Below, in pieces: positions 1 through 12,490 of a stretch of DNA of 64,000 bases. The notes under the pieces were generated by a model. The model made no database searches, was not told the DNA's origin, and was given only the letters and a program-made list of their open reading frames with translations. Position 1 is the first letter of the stretch, and each line of letters begins with the position of its first letter. Made by a program: the position numbers and the translations under genes. Source of the DNA: Flaccisagitta enflata (Eukaryota; Chaetognatha; Sagittoidea; Aphragmophora); the NCBI GenBank assembly GCA_965153355.1, contig OZ231126.1, positions 28,582,001 through 28,646,000 on the forward strand, given 5' to 3'.

Positions 1-1328
<1,328 letters not shown>

Positions 1329-1483
1329 ATACACTCTTTCATTCTTTTCATCAGACAGACGCGTGGTACAATGGACGGACATAGCCTCCTATGAATTGGC
1401 TTGTCCGCAACTAAAAATGATTTATAAGCGAATGACTGAAGAAAAAGTTGACACCTCGTTTTGCGCAGGAAGTCGTAACGAGA

Positions 1484-1600
<117 letters not shown>

Positions 1601-2369
1601 CGCCGTATAATTACAACTAAGCCTGTGGAAACGGTTTAAGAATGAAAAGCCTGTGGTCTTCTGGCAGACTGTCACGGGGAGTTGTCACAGACGATTGTTA
1701 AGTTGGCTTCATGCTTCTGCTCAGACGACATTTCACGTGTCATTGGTGCTGATAATTGCGTCGTTTCAACAACCACTTCACTCCTCATAAATGCGGATGG
1801 TTTGACGGTCAGACGAATGTGTTGGAGTGAGAATAAGAGTTTTCATTCAGTCCTCATTCTTGCATATACAGTTACATACCGCTACAACGGATCCAAGAGT
1901 AACAGAAATCTAGATGTAAAATGAATGGATGTAAAGCTTATGTCATTTCAAATGATTTTCTATCAATTTCTGTGATGGCAATGATAAAAATCTGCCTACA
2001 CATTGCAGAAAACTTTGGATCCTTTAAACAACAGTTTACAGTATGTAAACTGCATCATCAAAAATTTTTTCAGCAACAGAATTTTCTCATTTTAGAGGAA
2101 ACCGAAAGGAGTTGTTATCTTTTCTCGTTTTGTGCTCTTCAACCTTCAAGATATCTTCCACATAAAATAAAAGTTATTATTTTAGCTTCACTAAGTAACT
2201 CTGAATGCTCTGATACAGGTTTGTTTTGATTAAGAATGTGAGTTTTTCTGAAATGATCAATGATTATTACAGATGTTGGACTGAAATCTCCGTCATACTG
2301 TCTTGTTATACTAAGTGGGTTTATGGTAGGCATAAAATTTTCAGCTAAAAATGCATAGCACCAGTGAAA
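1601..2369. other. Gene-free AT-rich stretch
   Basis: No credible coding region. The open frames of 80-102 residues at 1682-1924 and 1921-2229 show no family resemblance and end in an AT-rich context. Confidence 0.4.
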
Positions 2370-2756
2370 CACAGCGCAATCTATAGTAAAAAAACTGGTC
2401 ATTAGTCCCCCGGAGAAAAGCCCTGATTCATTGGTAAAGTTAGTTTTAATGGGGGATTTCCCCGGGAAATTCCCCGAGATTAAACTTTGATATTTCTCAG
2501 AAAAGCCCGGTTCACTTTAAAAAATAATTGTAAAAGGGGAATCCCCGGAATTAAACTTTGATATTTGTTAGTAAAGCAATGTTCACTTTAAAAAATAAGT
2601 ATAATAGAGGATTTTCCCGGGGAATTCCCCAGGGAATTCAGCGGGATTAAACTTCAATATTTCTCAGTGAAGCCCGGTTGACTTTAAAAAGTAATTGTAA
2701 TGGGGATTTCCCAGGGGATTCCCCGGGGAATTAATATCACTATAGATTGCGCTGTG
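2370..2756. mobile_element. MITE-like element with 18-bp terminal inverted repeats and internal tandem
   Basis: The termini are inverted copies of CACAGCGCAATCTATAGT (2370-2387 and 2739-2756), and both are flanked by TGAAA, a likely 5-bp target-site duplication. The interior is about 3.5 copies of a roughly 90-100 bp unit containing a palindromic GGGGATTTCCCCGGG-type core and a TTAAACTTTGATATTTCTCAG segment. There is no coding capacity, so this is a non-autonomous DNA transposon. The superfamily is not assigned: a 5-bp duplication and CA...TG ends do not decide it. Confidence 0.7.
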
Positions 2757-3712
2757 TGAAAGAACCGGATATGTGAATGGGGGGCTGTCATGTGTAAAGA
2801 AGCGCGCCACTGGGGGAGCCTAAAAAGGGGTATTACCCTGGACCTTTCAATGTTTTTAGAAAAAGTTAATCTTTTGAATTTTTTTTTCTTGAGCTTTAAA
2901 GGAAAGGCATAAACAATTTCTAACAAAAGGAACCACAAGAAAACTACTCCCTTCCTCAATATTTCATCAATTTTCAATATTTAAGCATATAGTTTACTTA
3001 TAATTTAGCATCAGAGACTGTTATGATGAAAAAATCAAATAAAAAAGAAGCGGCGGCATTTGAATTCCAATATGCTTAACTTGCTGTGTGTAAGTGGACA
3101 ATGCTTGGTTCAAAGTAAAACCTACTGCGCTTTTGAGTTTTAAATGTGTACTATTATCATGAATTCCTCAACAATCAAGAGACCGCAGCTTGTTTTAAAT
3201 CCTCTGCCACTGCCCCTGACGCTGCCGCTGCCAATGTTCATATGTTTTTTACCATTTTACGTTTTATGCCTTGTGCTCCTAGAGGGCCGCTAAAATAGAG
3301 ATCAAGAGGAAGGCAGAAGAACAACTTTTGCTAGTGATTTCTTTGTAGATGATGACACAAGCACAGGCGCTTGGTGATATTCGATATGACAAGGTCAAAT
3401 TGATATCTAAACCGAAAGTTAAGACAGCCTATGACCCCCCGATGTGGACTAAATCCCGGAATTCTCGCTACATTGGATGCCTATTTATGGTGTATCTTCC
3501 TTTTTGACGGATCCATGTTGGACACTAACAGCCCATGGTTAAGCGTTCATTGACAACGTGATTGGAATTGGCTTAGTGAGGGAACTGCGCGTTGAATTTG
3601 GTATCAGATACCACAAATTATTACATTTTTTTTTCTACTCGGATGCAATGGGTTAAAGTGCACAGCGGGATTAGTTTCCCACGCGTCGCTGTTAATCAAT
3701 ACTGCTCGGTCG
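2757..3712. other. Gene-free stretch
   Basis: AT-rich sequence without long reading frames, RNA genes or clear repeat structure. Confidence 0.35.
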
Positions 3713-3793
3713 TAACAGGTCTTACATAAAAAAGTAACATTTTTCCTAAGGAGATCTTAAAGAATTTGGTACTTTTTTATGTAAAACCTGTTA
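3713..3793. repeat. Small foldback element
   Basis: An imperfect inverted repeat. TAACAGGTCTTACATAAAAA at 3713 pairs with the complementary segment ending near 3793, leaving a loop of about 30 bases. It is compatible with a tiny MITE or a hairpin-forming remnant. Confidence 0.5.
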
Positions 3794-4024
3794 TGCAGTA
3801 ATGTGGATAGAGAACATTGTATTTGTATCTTTCGATTTGGTCCAAGATAGCGTCATGGTTTTGACTTTTGACCATTGAATAAGGCCCACAGAAAACTCAC
3901 TGAGGCGGCGTTATGGTTGAGGTCAAACTGACACCGTCATTTTCCCCCATAAAACCAATTCAGTCATGTAATACTTCACTGGCTCTTTTCTAAAAGATAA
4001 ACTTTGTTATTACCGTGTCTTTAA

Positions 4025-4187
4025 AACAAGGCCGGATACACGGCAATCTAGTCGCGGACGGTTGGGCAGGAGCAGTAATGCGAATACCGCTCGGAATTCA
4101 AAAATGTGACCGACCGACCGACCGACAGACCGACCGACGGACCGACCGACAGACCAAGGTGTAGAGTCGCGTGTCCGCGACTAAAAA
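4025..4187 (-). mobile_element. GTCC-family interspersed element (reverse copy)
   Basis: It opens with AACAAGGCCGGATACACGG and closes with a hairpin-forming GTCGCGTGTCCGCGAC followed by TAAAAA. Between them lies a variable tandem of GACC/GACA units. The same architecture recurs at 37425, 42223, 43517, 55266 and 55849. The 3' hairpin next to CTAA plus an internal minisatellite resembles non-autonomous Helentron/HINE elements, but no Rep/helicase gene is present and that link is inference. Confidence 0.55.
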
Positions 4188-4360
4188 TGAAGTTATTACG
4201 GAAGTCAATGTAGCGAAAAATTGGGTGGTGTTGGTCTTTTGCTCTTTTTGCTCTTTTGTTCTTCGCATAATTATGACACACGCTCCAACGCCTCGTCTCT
4301 CGCTGTATTCTTTATTTTCTGTTTTATACTTTCCTTCGCTATTTTACTTGTTCACGCTGT

Positions 4361-4363
<3 letters not shown>

Positions 4364-4441
<78 letters not shown>
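4364..4441. repeat. (TC)n microsatellite
   Basis: About 78 bases of uninterrupted TC dinucleotide. Confidence 0.97.
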
Positions 4442-4443
<2 letters not shown>

Positions 4444-4640
4444 CTCCCTCATTCTGCTCATTACATCAAACATAAAAGAGAAAATTGGATTCTGTGGAAG
4501 TGGAAAACGAGAATGAACACAATTTGACTTTTGTTCTCATTCAGTCGTTGTTTGAGCAAAAGCAAGACTCTGTCACTGGAGGGAGATAGTGTCATAAACT
4601 GAAAGAAATAGAGAGGAAATGAAGAAAAAATAACGAGAGA

Positions 4641-5735
<1,095 letters not shown>

Positions 5736-5799
5736 TGACAATGCGGATTATATAGCCGCGTGTCCACGATTTAAAACAAAATGAGCAATGACTTAACCA

Positions 5800-6190
5800 A
5801 TCTTAAGAGAAGCGTTGTTCTGCTGTTGTTGATGTTAAGTTCAAGCCTTATCTACATCTTAAGAGACAAGTTATAAAAGTGTTGTTCTGCTGTTGCTGAT
5901 GTTAAGCCAAGCCATATCCACATCTTAAGAGACAAGGTATAAAAGCGTTGTTCTGCTGTTGCTGATGTTAAGCCCAAGCCACGTCTGCCTCCACAAAGAG
6001 TCAGGGGTCTCTTTTTGTGGTGCTTATGTTAAGCCAAGACATGTCTACCTCCAAAGTGTCAGAGATCTTTTTTTGTGTTGCTTATGTTAAGACAGGCCAT
6101 GTCTACCTCCAAATTGTCAGAGGTCCCTTTTTATGGTGCTGATGTTAAGCCAAGCCATGTATACCTCCAAAGTGTCAGATGTCTCTTTGG
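5800..6190 (+). repeat. Minisatellite, 58-66 bp units
   Basis: About seven degenerate tandem units sharing the core GATGTTAAGCCAAGCCATGT. The first three contain CTTAAGAGACAAG and the last four CCAAAGTGTCAGAGGTCTC. It immediately precedes the telomeric-type array. Confidence 0.75.
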
Positions 6191-6259
6191 TCTCGTATTA
6201 GGAGAGTTATCGTCCTTCTGTCTTTTGTTTTTAGCGGTCAATCACTCGAAAGCGGGTAA

Positions 6260-6904
6260 CAAGTTAGGGTTAGGGTTTGAACCGAAAGCGAAATAGTGCT
6301 ATACTTTCTTATAACGCTAACCCTAACCCTAACCCTAACCCATGACGCTCATGAGCGTGTACATGCCGCTCACTTAGTGAAACATTAACCCTAACCCTAA
6401 CCCTAACCCTAACCTCCAAACCCTAACCCTAACCTCATTATCCAGCCTAACCTAACCTAACCTAACCCGAGAAACACAACCTAACCTAACCTAACTCTAA
6501 CCCGAGAAACAAAACCTAACCTAACCCTAACTCCTAACCCAAAACATAACCCTAACCCTAACCTAACCTAACCCGTACAACAGAAGTGCATTCGCGAATG
6601 GTTTAGAACAGCGAAATAGTGCTACTTTCTTATAACGCTAACCTAACTAACCCCAACCCATGACGCTCATGAGCGTGTACATGCCGCTCACTTAGTGAAA
6701 CATTAACCCTAACCTAACTGCCTAACCTCCAAACCTAACCCTAACCTCATTATCCAGCCTAACCTAACCTAACCTAACCCGAGAAACACAACCCCAACCT
6801 AACCCTAACCTAACCCGAAACATAACCCCTAACCTAACCCTAACCTAAAAACATAACCTAACCCTAACCCTAACCCTAACCCGTACAACAGAAGTGCATT
6901 CGCG
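6260..6904 (-). repeat. Telomeric-type (CCCTAA)n array, left arm of unit 1
   Basis: CCCTAA and degenerate CCTAA repeats are interspersed with non-telomeric spacers such as CATGACGCTCATGAGCGTGT. A higher-order unit of about 310 bp is present twice (about 6288-6600 and 6606-6905). A short TTAGGG patch occurs at 6264-6279. In this orientation the array looks like the left end of a linear chromosome, and it abuts the recombinase unit body. Confidence 0.85.
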
Positions 6905-7246
6905 GGAATGGGTTTGGTTTCATGCTAACGCCTTCTCTCGCCTAAGGCAACGATAGCGAGCTCACCACCGAGGCGGAGAGAAGCAGTCGGTCATCGGTAA
7001 AACCCTCGGATGGTCATTTCACCGGTGCCTGCGATCGGCCAATGGCCGAGGTAGTGAGTTTCTTTACTGGCACGCGGGGAAGCGGGTTATTTCGGTCAAG
7101 ACTCGCGCATGGTCACCGAGCCTCTCTTTTCAGCTTCACCCTCGTTTGACCGCTCCCGGTCACTACAACCGCGGGTCAATTTTCAACCACCGTTGGCCCG
7201 AGGAAGCAATATAAGGCAGGCGGCTGCCGAAGTTTCATTCTTCGCC

Positions 7247-9058
7247 ATGAAACAATTTACCTGTCCGGTCTGTAAACGCCAAGAGCCGTGTACGTATGAA
7301 GGCGAGAATAAAAAGCCCACCATCCATTTGAACGTTCCTTGGCAGGGCCTTCCGTTAACAGTCACAAGCTCCGGCGAACAGTGCTACCCATGCCCGCGCT
7401 GCGAACTCGACGAGAACGGCGAGTCAAAGATCCGAACATGGACCCAAGCCGAGCTTCGAATTCACAAACGCCTGCGGCAACATTTCACCCGCCACCATCA
7501 CGGCAAATTAGCCGATTTCTACACGCCCGAGGAGATAGTGAAATTTTATGATGACGCGCGTCGCCTAAGATGCGAATTGATCCACGGCCCCGAGATCGAG
7601 CAACGTGAAGAACCGCCAACCAATTCATCCAAGGCTGAAAGCCCGGAACCACCACCGAAGCGCGTTTGGAAAATTTCATTGACTCCGTCAACCAACATTA
7701 CCCTTCCTTCGAACTTTGAAGGGTGGCTCGCCGGGGAAGTGAGTAAACTCACCGCTAAAACGTATAGCGGAGTGATCCGAATATTTCTCGAATTTCAACA
7801 AGCCAAGGGCGCGAAAGGCACCTTAGCGGATGTTTGGGACTTCGACGCCGTCAAATTATTCTTGGATGAAAAGAAGAGCCAGGCCAAGCCGTCGACCCTC
7901 TTTAATTACTTTTTCGCTTTGCAATCGGCGCAAAAGTTCACTCAGCTTGAAGGGATCGCGGCACCAACAAAGCTCACGACGTTGAAGTTTGACTCTTTGG
8001 GAAAGCAACTTTGCCGGGCGAAGACGGCTCACTACAAGGTCATTGCTGCGGAAAAGCGCAAGAGCGGAATTAGTCTTCATCTCGTGAAAGAGAAGATCCT
8101 GGACGATCCCGCTCCTCGTACTCACTTCGACAAGCTCGTTCGTCAAGCTCAACAAGGGTTTTCGCTGACACCATCGGACTATCGCTGGGCGACGGGTTAC
8201 GCGGCGTTCAACTTGCAGGCGAGTAACTTTAAGCGGAACGGGAATCTCGCCAAAATCTCGTACGAAACAGCAATCAAGCGCCTCAAGGCTGCGTTGAGGA
8301 AGGGCACCTCTTGCGAACTTGAGGTAACCGAAGCGACTAAAACGGGCGGAACCGAGGTCTTCTCAGTCATCCATCGTGACCGTATCGAAATCCTTCTTCA
8401 TTACGGCAAATTCATCCGGGCCAAAACAGCGAGCGGCTGACAGGACCCCGCTTTCTTTCTCAACAGCGTCGGGAAAAGGATTACCCAACTCGCGCCGTTT
8501 ATCAAGGCCGTGGCAAAATCGGTCGGCCTACCTTCACTCACCATCAAAGATTTGAGGTCTCAAATTGAGACAGAGGCTGCGTTTCGAGGTGATTTAGTCG
8601 ACCGGGCAGAAATCGCCAGTCATCTCGCTCATACAGAGGCAACGCGGGATCGTCACTACCTCCTCAACGACCACAGGCGTAGTCGAAAGGCGGCAAAGGA
8701 GCTAATTATGCTCTTAGACCGCGCAGAACCCGATGCTACAATGGACACGGACTCGGACGATGCGCAGGAAAGCGACTCGGATGCAGAAGCCGTAAGAGAA
8801 TCGATCCCATCAACACCCACGGAGGATGCGGAGCCCACGGGGGAATCGAACCCTTCAACGTCCGCGGAAGACAGCACCGAACAACAGGAAAGCTCGCAAA
8901 TAGATCAAAGTGTCACCGAGGAACCCGCCAAACTACCAACAGATGATTCAAGCTCAACGCCTAAAGAAGAGAACTCTTCCGTCAACATCCGTCACCTTCG
9001 ACGCGGGCGGACCGTGACCTCGGAAATGAGGCCAAAGCCGAAGAAGAGACGTAGATGA
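7247..9058 (+). pseudogene. Crypton-like tyrosine recombinase, nonsense-interrupted copy
   Basis: This is the counterpart of the intact gene at 12491-14302 and has exactly the same length (1812 bases). One in-frame TGA at 8438-8440 replaces CGA (Arg398 in the intact copy), a C-to-T change at CpG. It separates the N-terminal and core-binding part, including the first catalytic Arg and the Lys hairpin, from the segment holding the second Arg, His and Tyr. No frameshift is present. I start it at the ATG matching copy 2; an upstream in-frame ATG at 7109 extends the frame, but copy 2 lacks that extension. The upstream TATA sequence is degraded (AATATAAGG versus GTATAAAAGG). Confidence 0.85.
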
Positions 9059-9224
9059 TCGCGGTGTTTTTTATTTGTAATAGAACTTGCCTACGTTTGT
9101 CCTATCACTGTTTATTTGCCCCATTCAGTCTTGGTCAAAGCGGTGGAAAGCCGCAGTTTTCGTTTAACGGTCAATTTTTGCCATCTTTCGGGTATGGATC
9201 TAGCTAGATAACGAGGGTATCGGG

Positions 9225-9876
9225 TTTTCTCGTTCGAGTCGAAAGACGGCCATGCACCACCATTTGAGTACGCCAATCCTCGCGGAGTCTGCGCCGGGAT
9301 TAGGTTCCCGGTGTTGAGTCAAGTTAAGCCCAGAGGGTAGGGTTCATCCGTCAATTCCTTTAAGTTTCGCATCGTTATTGATCGTCACTACATCCCCGTG
9401 CCGGGGGTGGGTAATTTGCGTGCCTGCTGCCTTCCTTGGATGTGGTAGCCGTTTCTCATGCTCCCTCTCCGGAGTAGAACCCTTATTCCCCGCTACCCGT
9501 TATCACCACGGTAGGCCGGGCTCCTACCGTCAACAGTTGATAAGGCAGACATTTATTAGATCAGCCGCCGGCGCAAGGCCACGCGGTCAAGTGGAGTTAT
9601 CCAGAGTTCAAGGAGGTCGACCGCCACGGTCCAAGAACCGCGCTGCATAGGCTGGTCTTGAAGGGATAAAGACGTCGCGACCCTCCCGGGCCCCAACGGC
9701 GACAGGCATGTATTAGCTCTAGAATTACCACAGTTATCCAAACGTCACGTCCAAAGACGCGACCGAAGATCTAAGGAACCATAGCTGATTTAATGAGCTG
9801 TTCGCGGCTTAGCCATTTGGCGGCATGTGCTGACACTTGCATGGCTTAATCTTTGAGACAAGCATATGATCAACCA
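9225..9876 (-). rRNA. Internally deleted 18S rRNA-like segment (pseudogene), unit 1
   Basis: The plus strand carries the reverse complement of eukaryotic small-subunit rRNA: the universal CCGTCAATTCCTTTAAGTTT site, then TGCCTGCTGCCTTCCTTGGA, TAGAATTACCACAGTTATCC and the 5' end region CTTAATCTTTGAGACAAGC. The order is colinear with the gene read on the minus strand. The stretch between roughly position 550 and 1130 is missing, and so is everything 3' of about 1300. It ends where 18S normally starts (ATCAACCA), but the usual CTACTGGCAGG is deleted just inside. It cannot make a functional rRNA. Confidence 0.85.
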
Positions 9877-10250
9877 AGAGAAACATCGAGAAGGAGGTGG
9901 GTCATCAAGTTGTAAGCACTTCGTGGAGGGATTGGAAGGGAAACAGAAGGAAAAAGAGAGCCTCTACCAGGTCCCACGAGCGTCACAAGATAGGACCAAT
10001 ACTGAGCTGATGCCGGCCAACACCGGCAACTACCGCTCCGGACATGGACAGGCTATGGACAGGCAAGGTAACAGACAGGCAAACATCGGACAAGGGTATG
10101 GCCACCACCAACCCCGCCTACCTCAGAGAGCAGGCATCGGTCAATCGGTCAACAGGGAGGGGCAGAGATAGCCGTGAGAGAGAGAGAGATAGAAAGAGGG
10201 AGGAATAGAGAGAAACAGAGAGAGGACAAGCGATCCCCCAATCCCTCAAA

Positions 10251-10392
10251 GAGCTGGAATTACCGTGGCTGCCTCGTTAGACCCGTATCATTATTGATCG
10301 TCACTACCTCGCGCTAGAAGTGGTAATTTGCGTGCCTGCTGCCTTCCTTGGATGTGGCTGCGGTTTCTCATGCTCCCTCTCGGTTGCAGGGA
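10251..10392 (-). rRNA. Second short 18S rRNA-like block, unit 1
   Basis: GAGCTGGAATTACCGTGGCT, then ATCATTATTGATCGTCACTA and again TGCCTGCTGCCTTCCTTGGA. This is a diverged partial copy of the 18S region near positions 400-600, placed beyond the 5' end of the first block. It is a fragment only. Confidence 0.75.
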
Positions 10393-10589
10393 CCGAGTCG
10401 CTACCCCTCGCAAAAAACGGGGTGGGGTCGCATCGCTATCACCCCAGCCGCCTGGACAAGGGTGCTAGCCGGGACCCAGGAGAAGCGACAGGTCCATCGC
10501 GAGCCGATTTGAGGTGCGGCGACTCCCCGTGCTGCCAGCGAGGAATCGGGTTTCGGGTCTGAGAAAGCCCGTCGCGTTGTTTTCATAGC

Positions 10590-11030
10590 CTCAGCCGTGA
10601 GGCTCGCGTATATGCCTCTCCCGATGGATGGATCAATCCAGGTCGCCCCATCGACGGTCGCTCGTAGTGTCGAGGCTCGGTCCCGTCGCCAACCGATCCC
10701 CGCTGATTTTTCGCCCCTACGGTGCTGGTCGCGCTAGATGGCGGTGCATCGTCGCGGACCGAAGAAGCCCATCGCGCTGCCTCTCCTACCCTCGGTCTCT
10801 CGCAGTGTCGAGGCTCGGTCCCGTCGCCAACCGATCCCCGCTGATTTTTCGCCCCTACGGTGCTGGTCGCGAACAATGGCGGTGCATCGTCGCGGACGGA
10901 AGAAGCCCATCGCGCTGCCTTTCATACCCTCGGCCAGGAAGCCCACTTCACTGCCCCTCCCGGAGAAAGGACGGGGCCGGGTCGTGTCGCCATCACCGGA
11001 GCCGCTTGGACAAGGGTGCTAGCCGGGACC
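10590..11030. repeat. GC-rich tandem duplication next to the 18S blocks
   Basis: A unit of about 138 bp starting AGTGTCGAGGCTCGGTCCCG occurs at 10666 and 10804. The segment GGACAAGGGTGCTAGCCGGG also occurs at about 10454 and again near 11010. It could derive from rDNA spacer or external transcribed spacer; this is not proven. Confidence 0.6.
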
Positions 11031-11159
11031 CGCGGGTAGCGGTGAGACCGTCCGATGGTCTCTCTGGGCGGAAGGGAGGTCGCAGCGAATCCACCAGACC
11101 CGCCTCACCAGGTGAGCCGAGACCTCCCCTCCCTAGTAAGGGAATTCCGCGTGACAAGG

Positions 11160-11339
11160 GGGGCTAGCGGGGTTGAAATCCATTATGAAGCAATTTGGCT
11201 TCTGGGTGATATTGACAGGTCAATTTGACAAAAAGTCCCTGTATCTTTATACATATAAAGGCTATATAGAGCAAATCGGCCTGCCTATCTGACCAACAAA
11301 TGAAATCGCTTTAACATGGATTTCAACCCCGCTAGCCCC
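11160..11339. mobile_element. 180-bp hairpin (foldback) element, unit 1
   Basis: The ends are perfect inverted repeats of 24 bases, beginning GGGGCTAGCGGGGTTGAAAT. The interior has no coding potential. It lies between the rDNA-derived part and the TTAGGG array and is conserved in both units (16403-16590). It may be a MITE or a structural end of the unit. Confidence 0.7.
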
Positions 11340-11397
11340 TCTTTTAACCCGGATCAAAAACGGGATCCCTTTATTTTCTATATAAATTAGGGTTAGG

Positions 11398-12120
11398 GTT
11401 AGGGTTTGACTCACTTTGGAGGTACGTCCTTCTGAAACGAGTAAAAATGGGTTAGGGTTAGGGTTAGGGTTAGACTTCACTTTGGAGGTACATGTTGCGG
11501 GTTAGGGTTAGGGTTAGGGTTAGGGTTTGACTTCACTTTTGAGGTACGTCTGAAACAGTAAAAATGGGTTAGGGTTAGTTAGGTTAGACTTCACTTTGGA
11601 GGTACATGTTGCAGGTTAGGGTTAGGGTTAGGTTGACTTCACTTTTGAGGTACGTCCTTCTGAAACGAGTAAAAATGGGTTAGGGTTAGGGTTAGGGTTA
11701 GACTTCACTTTGGAGGTACATGTTGCGGGTTAGGGTTAGGGTTAGGGTTTGACTTCACTTTTGAGTACGTCTTCTGAAACAGTAAAATGGGTTAGGGTTA
11801 GGTTAGACTTCACTTTGGAGGTACATGTTAGGGTTAGGGTTAGGTTAGGGTTAGACTTCACTTTGAAGGTACATGTTATGGGTTAGGGTTAGGTTAGGTT
11901 AGGTTAGACTTCACTTTGGAGGTACATGTTGGGTTAGGTTAGGGTTAGGGTTAGGGTTAGACTTCACTTTGGAGGTACATGTTGCGGGTTAGGGTTAGGG
12001 TTAGGGTTAGGGTTGGACTTCACTTTGGAGGTATATGTTGCGGGTTAGGGTTAGGGTTAGGGTTAGGGTTGGATAAAGGGGTTAGGGTTAGGGTTGCGGG
12101 TTAGGGTTAGGGTTTGGGTT
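11398..12120 (+). repeat. Telomeric-type (TTAGGG)n array with regular spacers, right arm of unit 1
   Basis: Runs of TTAGGG alternate with two spacers: GACTTCACTTTGGAGGTAC(ATGTTGCGGG) and a related GACTTCACTTTTGAGGTACG followed by TCCTTCTGAAACGAGTAAAAA. The array ends GGGTT|AACCCTAACC at 12116-12125, where orientation flips to CCCTAA. Confidence 0.9.
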
Positions 12121-12451
12121 AACCCTAACCCGTTGAGGTTCGTGAATGGGTTTGGTTTCATGCTAACGCCTTCTCTCGCCTAAGGCAACGATAGCGAGCT
12201 CACCACCGAGGCGGAGAGAAGCAGTCGGTCATCGGTAAAACCCTCGGATGGTCATTTCACCGGTGCCTGCGATCGGCCAATGGCCGAGGTAGTGAGTTTC
12301 TTTACTGGCACGCGGAGAAGCGGGTTATTTTCGGTCAAGACTCGCGCATGGTCACCGAGCCTCTCTTTTCAGCTTCACCCTCGTTTGACCGCTCCCGGTC
12401 ACTACAACCGCGGGTCAATTTTCAACCACCGTTGGCCCGAGGAAGCGGCGG

Positions 12452-12458
12452 TATAAAA
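12452..12458 (+). promoter_or_regulatory. TATA box of the recombinase gene
   Basis: TATAAAA lies 39 bases before the ATG at 12491, which puts a likely transcription start a few bases upstream of the start codon, so the 5' UTR would be very short. Copy 1 has a mutated AATATAAGG here. Confidence 0.5.
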
Positions 12459-12490
12459 GGCAGTCGGCTGCCGAAGTTTCATTCTTCGCC

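Larger units (their letters stand above)
6905..12125 (+). mobile_element. Telomere-flanked tyrosine-recombinase unit, copy 1
   Basis: The body (6905-11397) contains, in order, a ~340 bp leader, a tyrosine recombinase gene with one nonsense codon, antisense 18S rRNA-derived blocks, a GC-rich tandem region and a 180 bp hairpin. CCCTAA repeats lie on its left and TTAGGG repeats (11398-12120) on its right. The whole body recurs almost base for base at 12143-16638. The arrangement mimics a small linear chromosome joined head to tail with the next copy. Calling it one mobile or linear element is inference; duplication of subtelomeric DNA is the main alternative. Confidence 0.6.

Noticed and set aside
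6260-6904. A real chromosome end
   Set aside because: The arrays are internal, interrupted by spacers, and followed by tens of kilobases of other sequence on both sides.
7109-7246. N-terminal extension of the copy 1 recombinase
   Set aside because: The in-frame ATG at 7109 is not supported by copy 2, where the upstream frame is different and a TATA box lies between it and the conserved ATG.
9378-9650. Protein-coding frames over the 18S-like blocks and GC-rich tandem (also 10628-11167, 14622-14963, 15844-16410)
   Set aside because: These are translations of antisense rRNA and spacer-derived sequence; they show no protein family and differ by frame-breaking changes between units.
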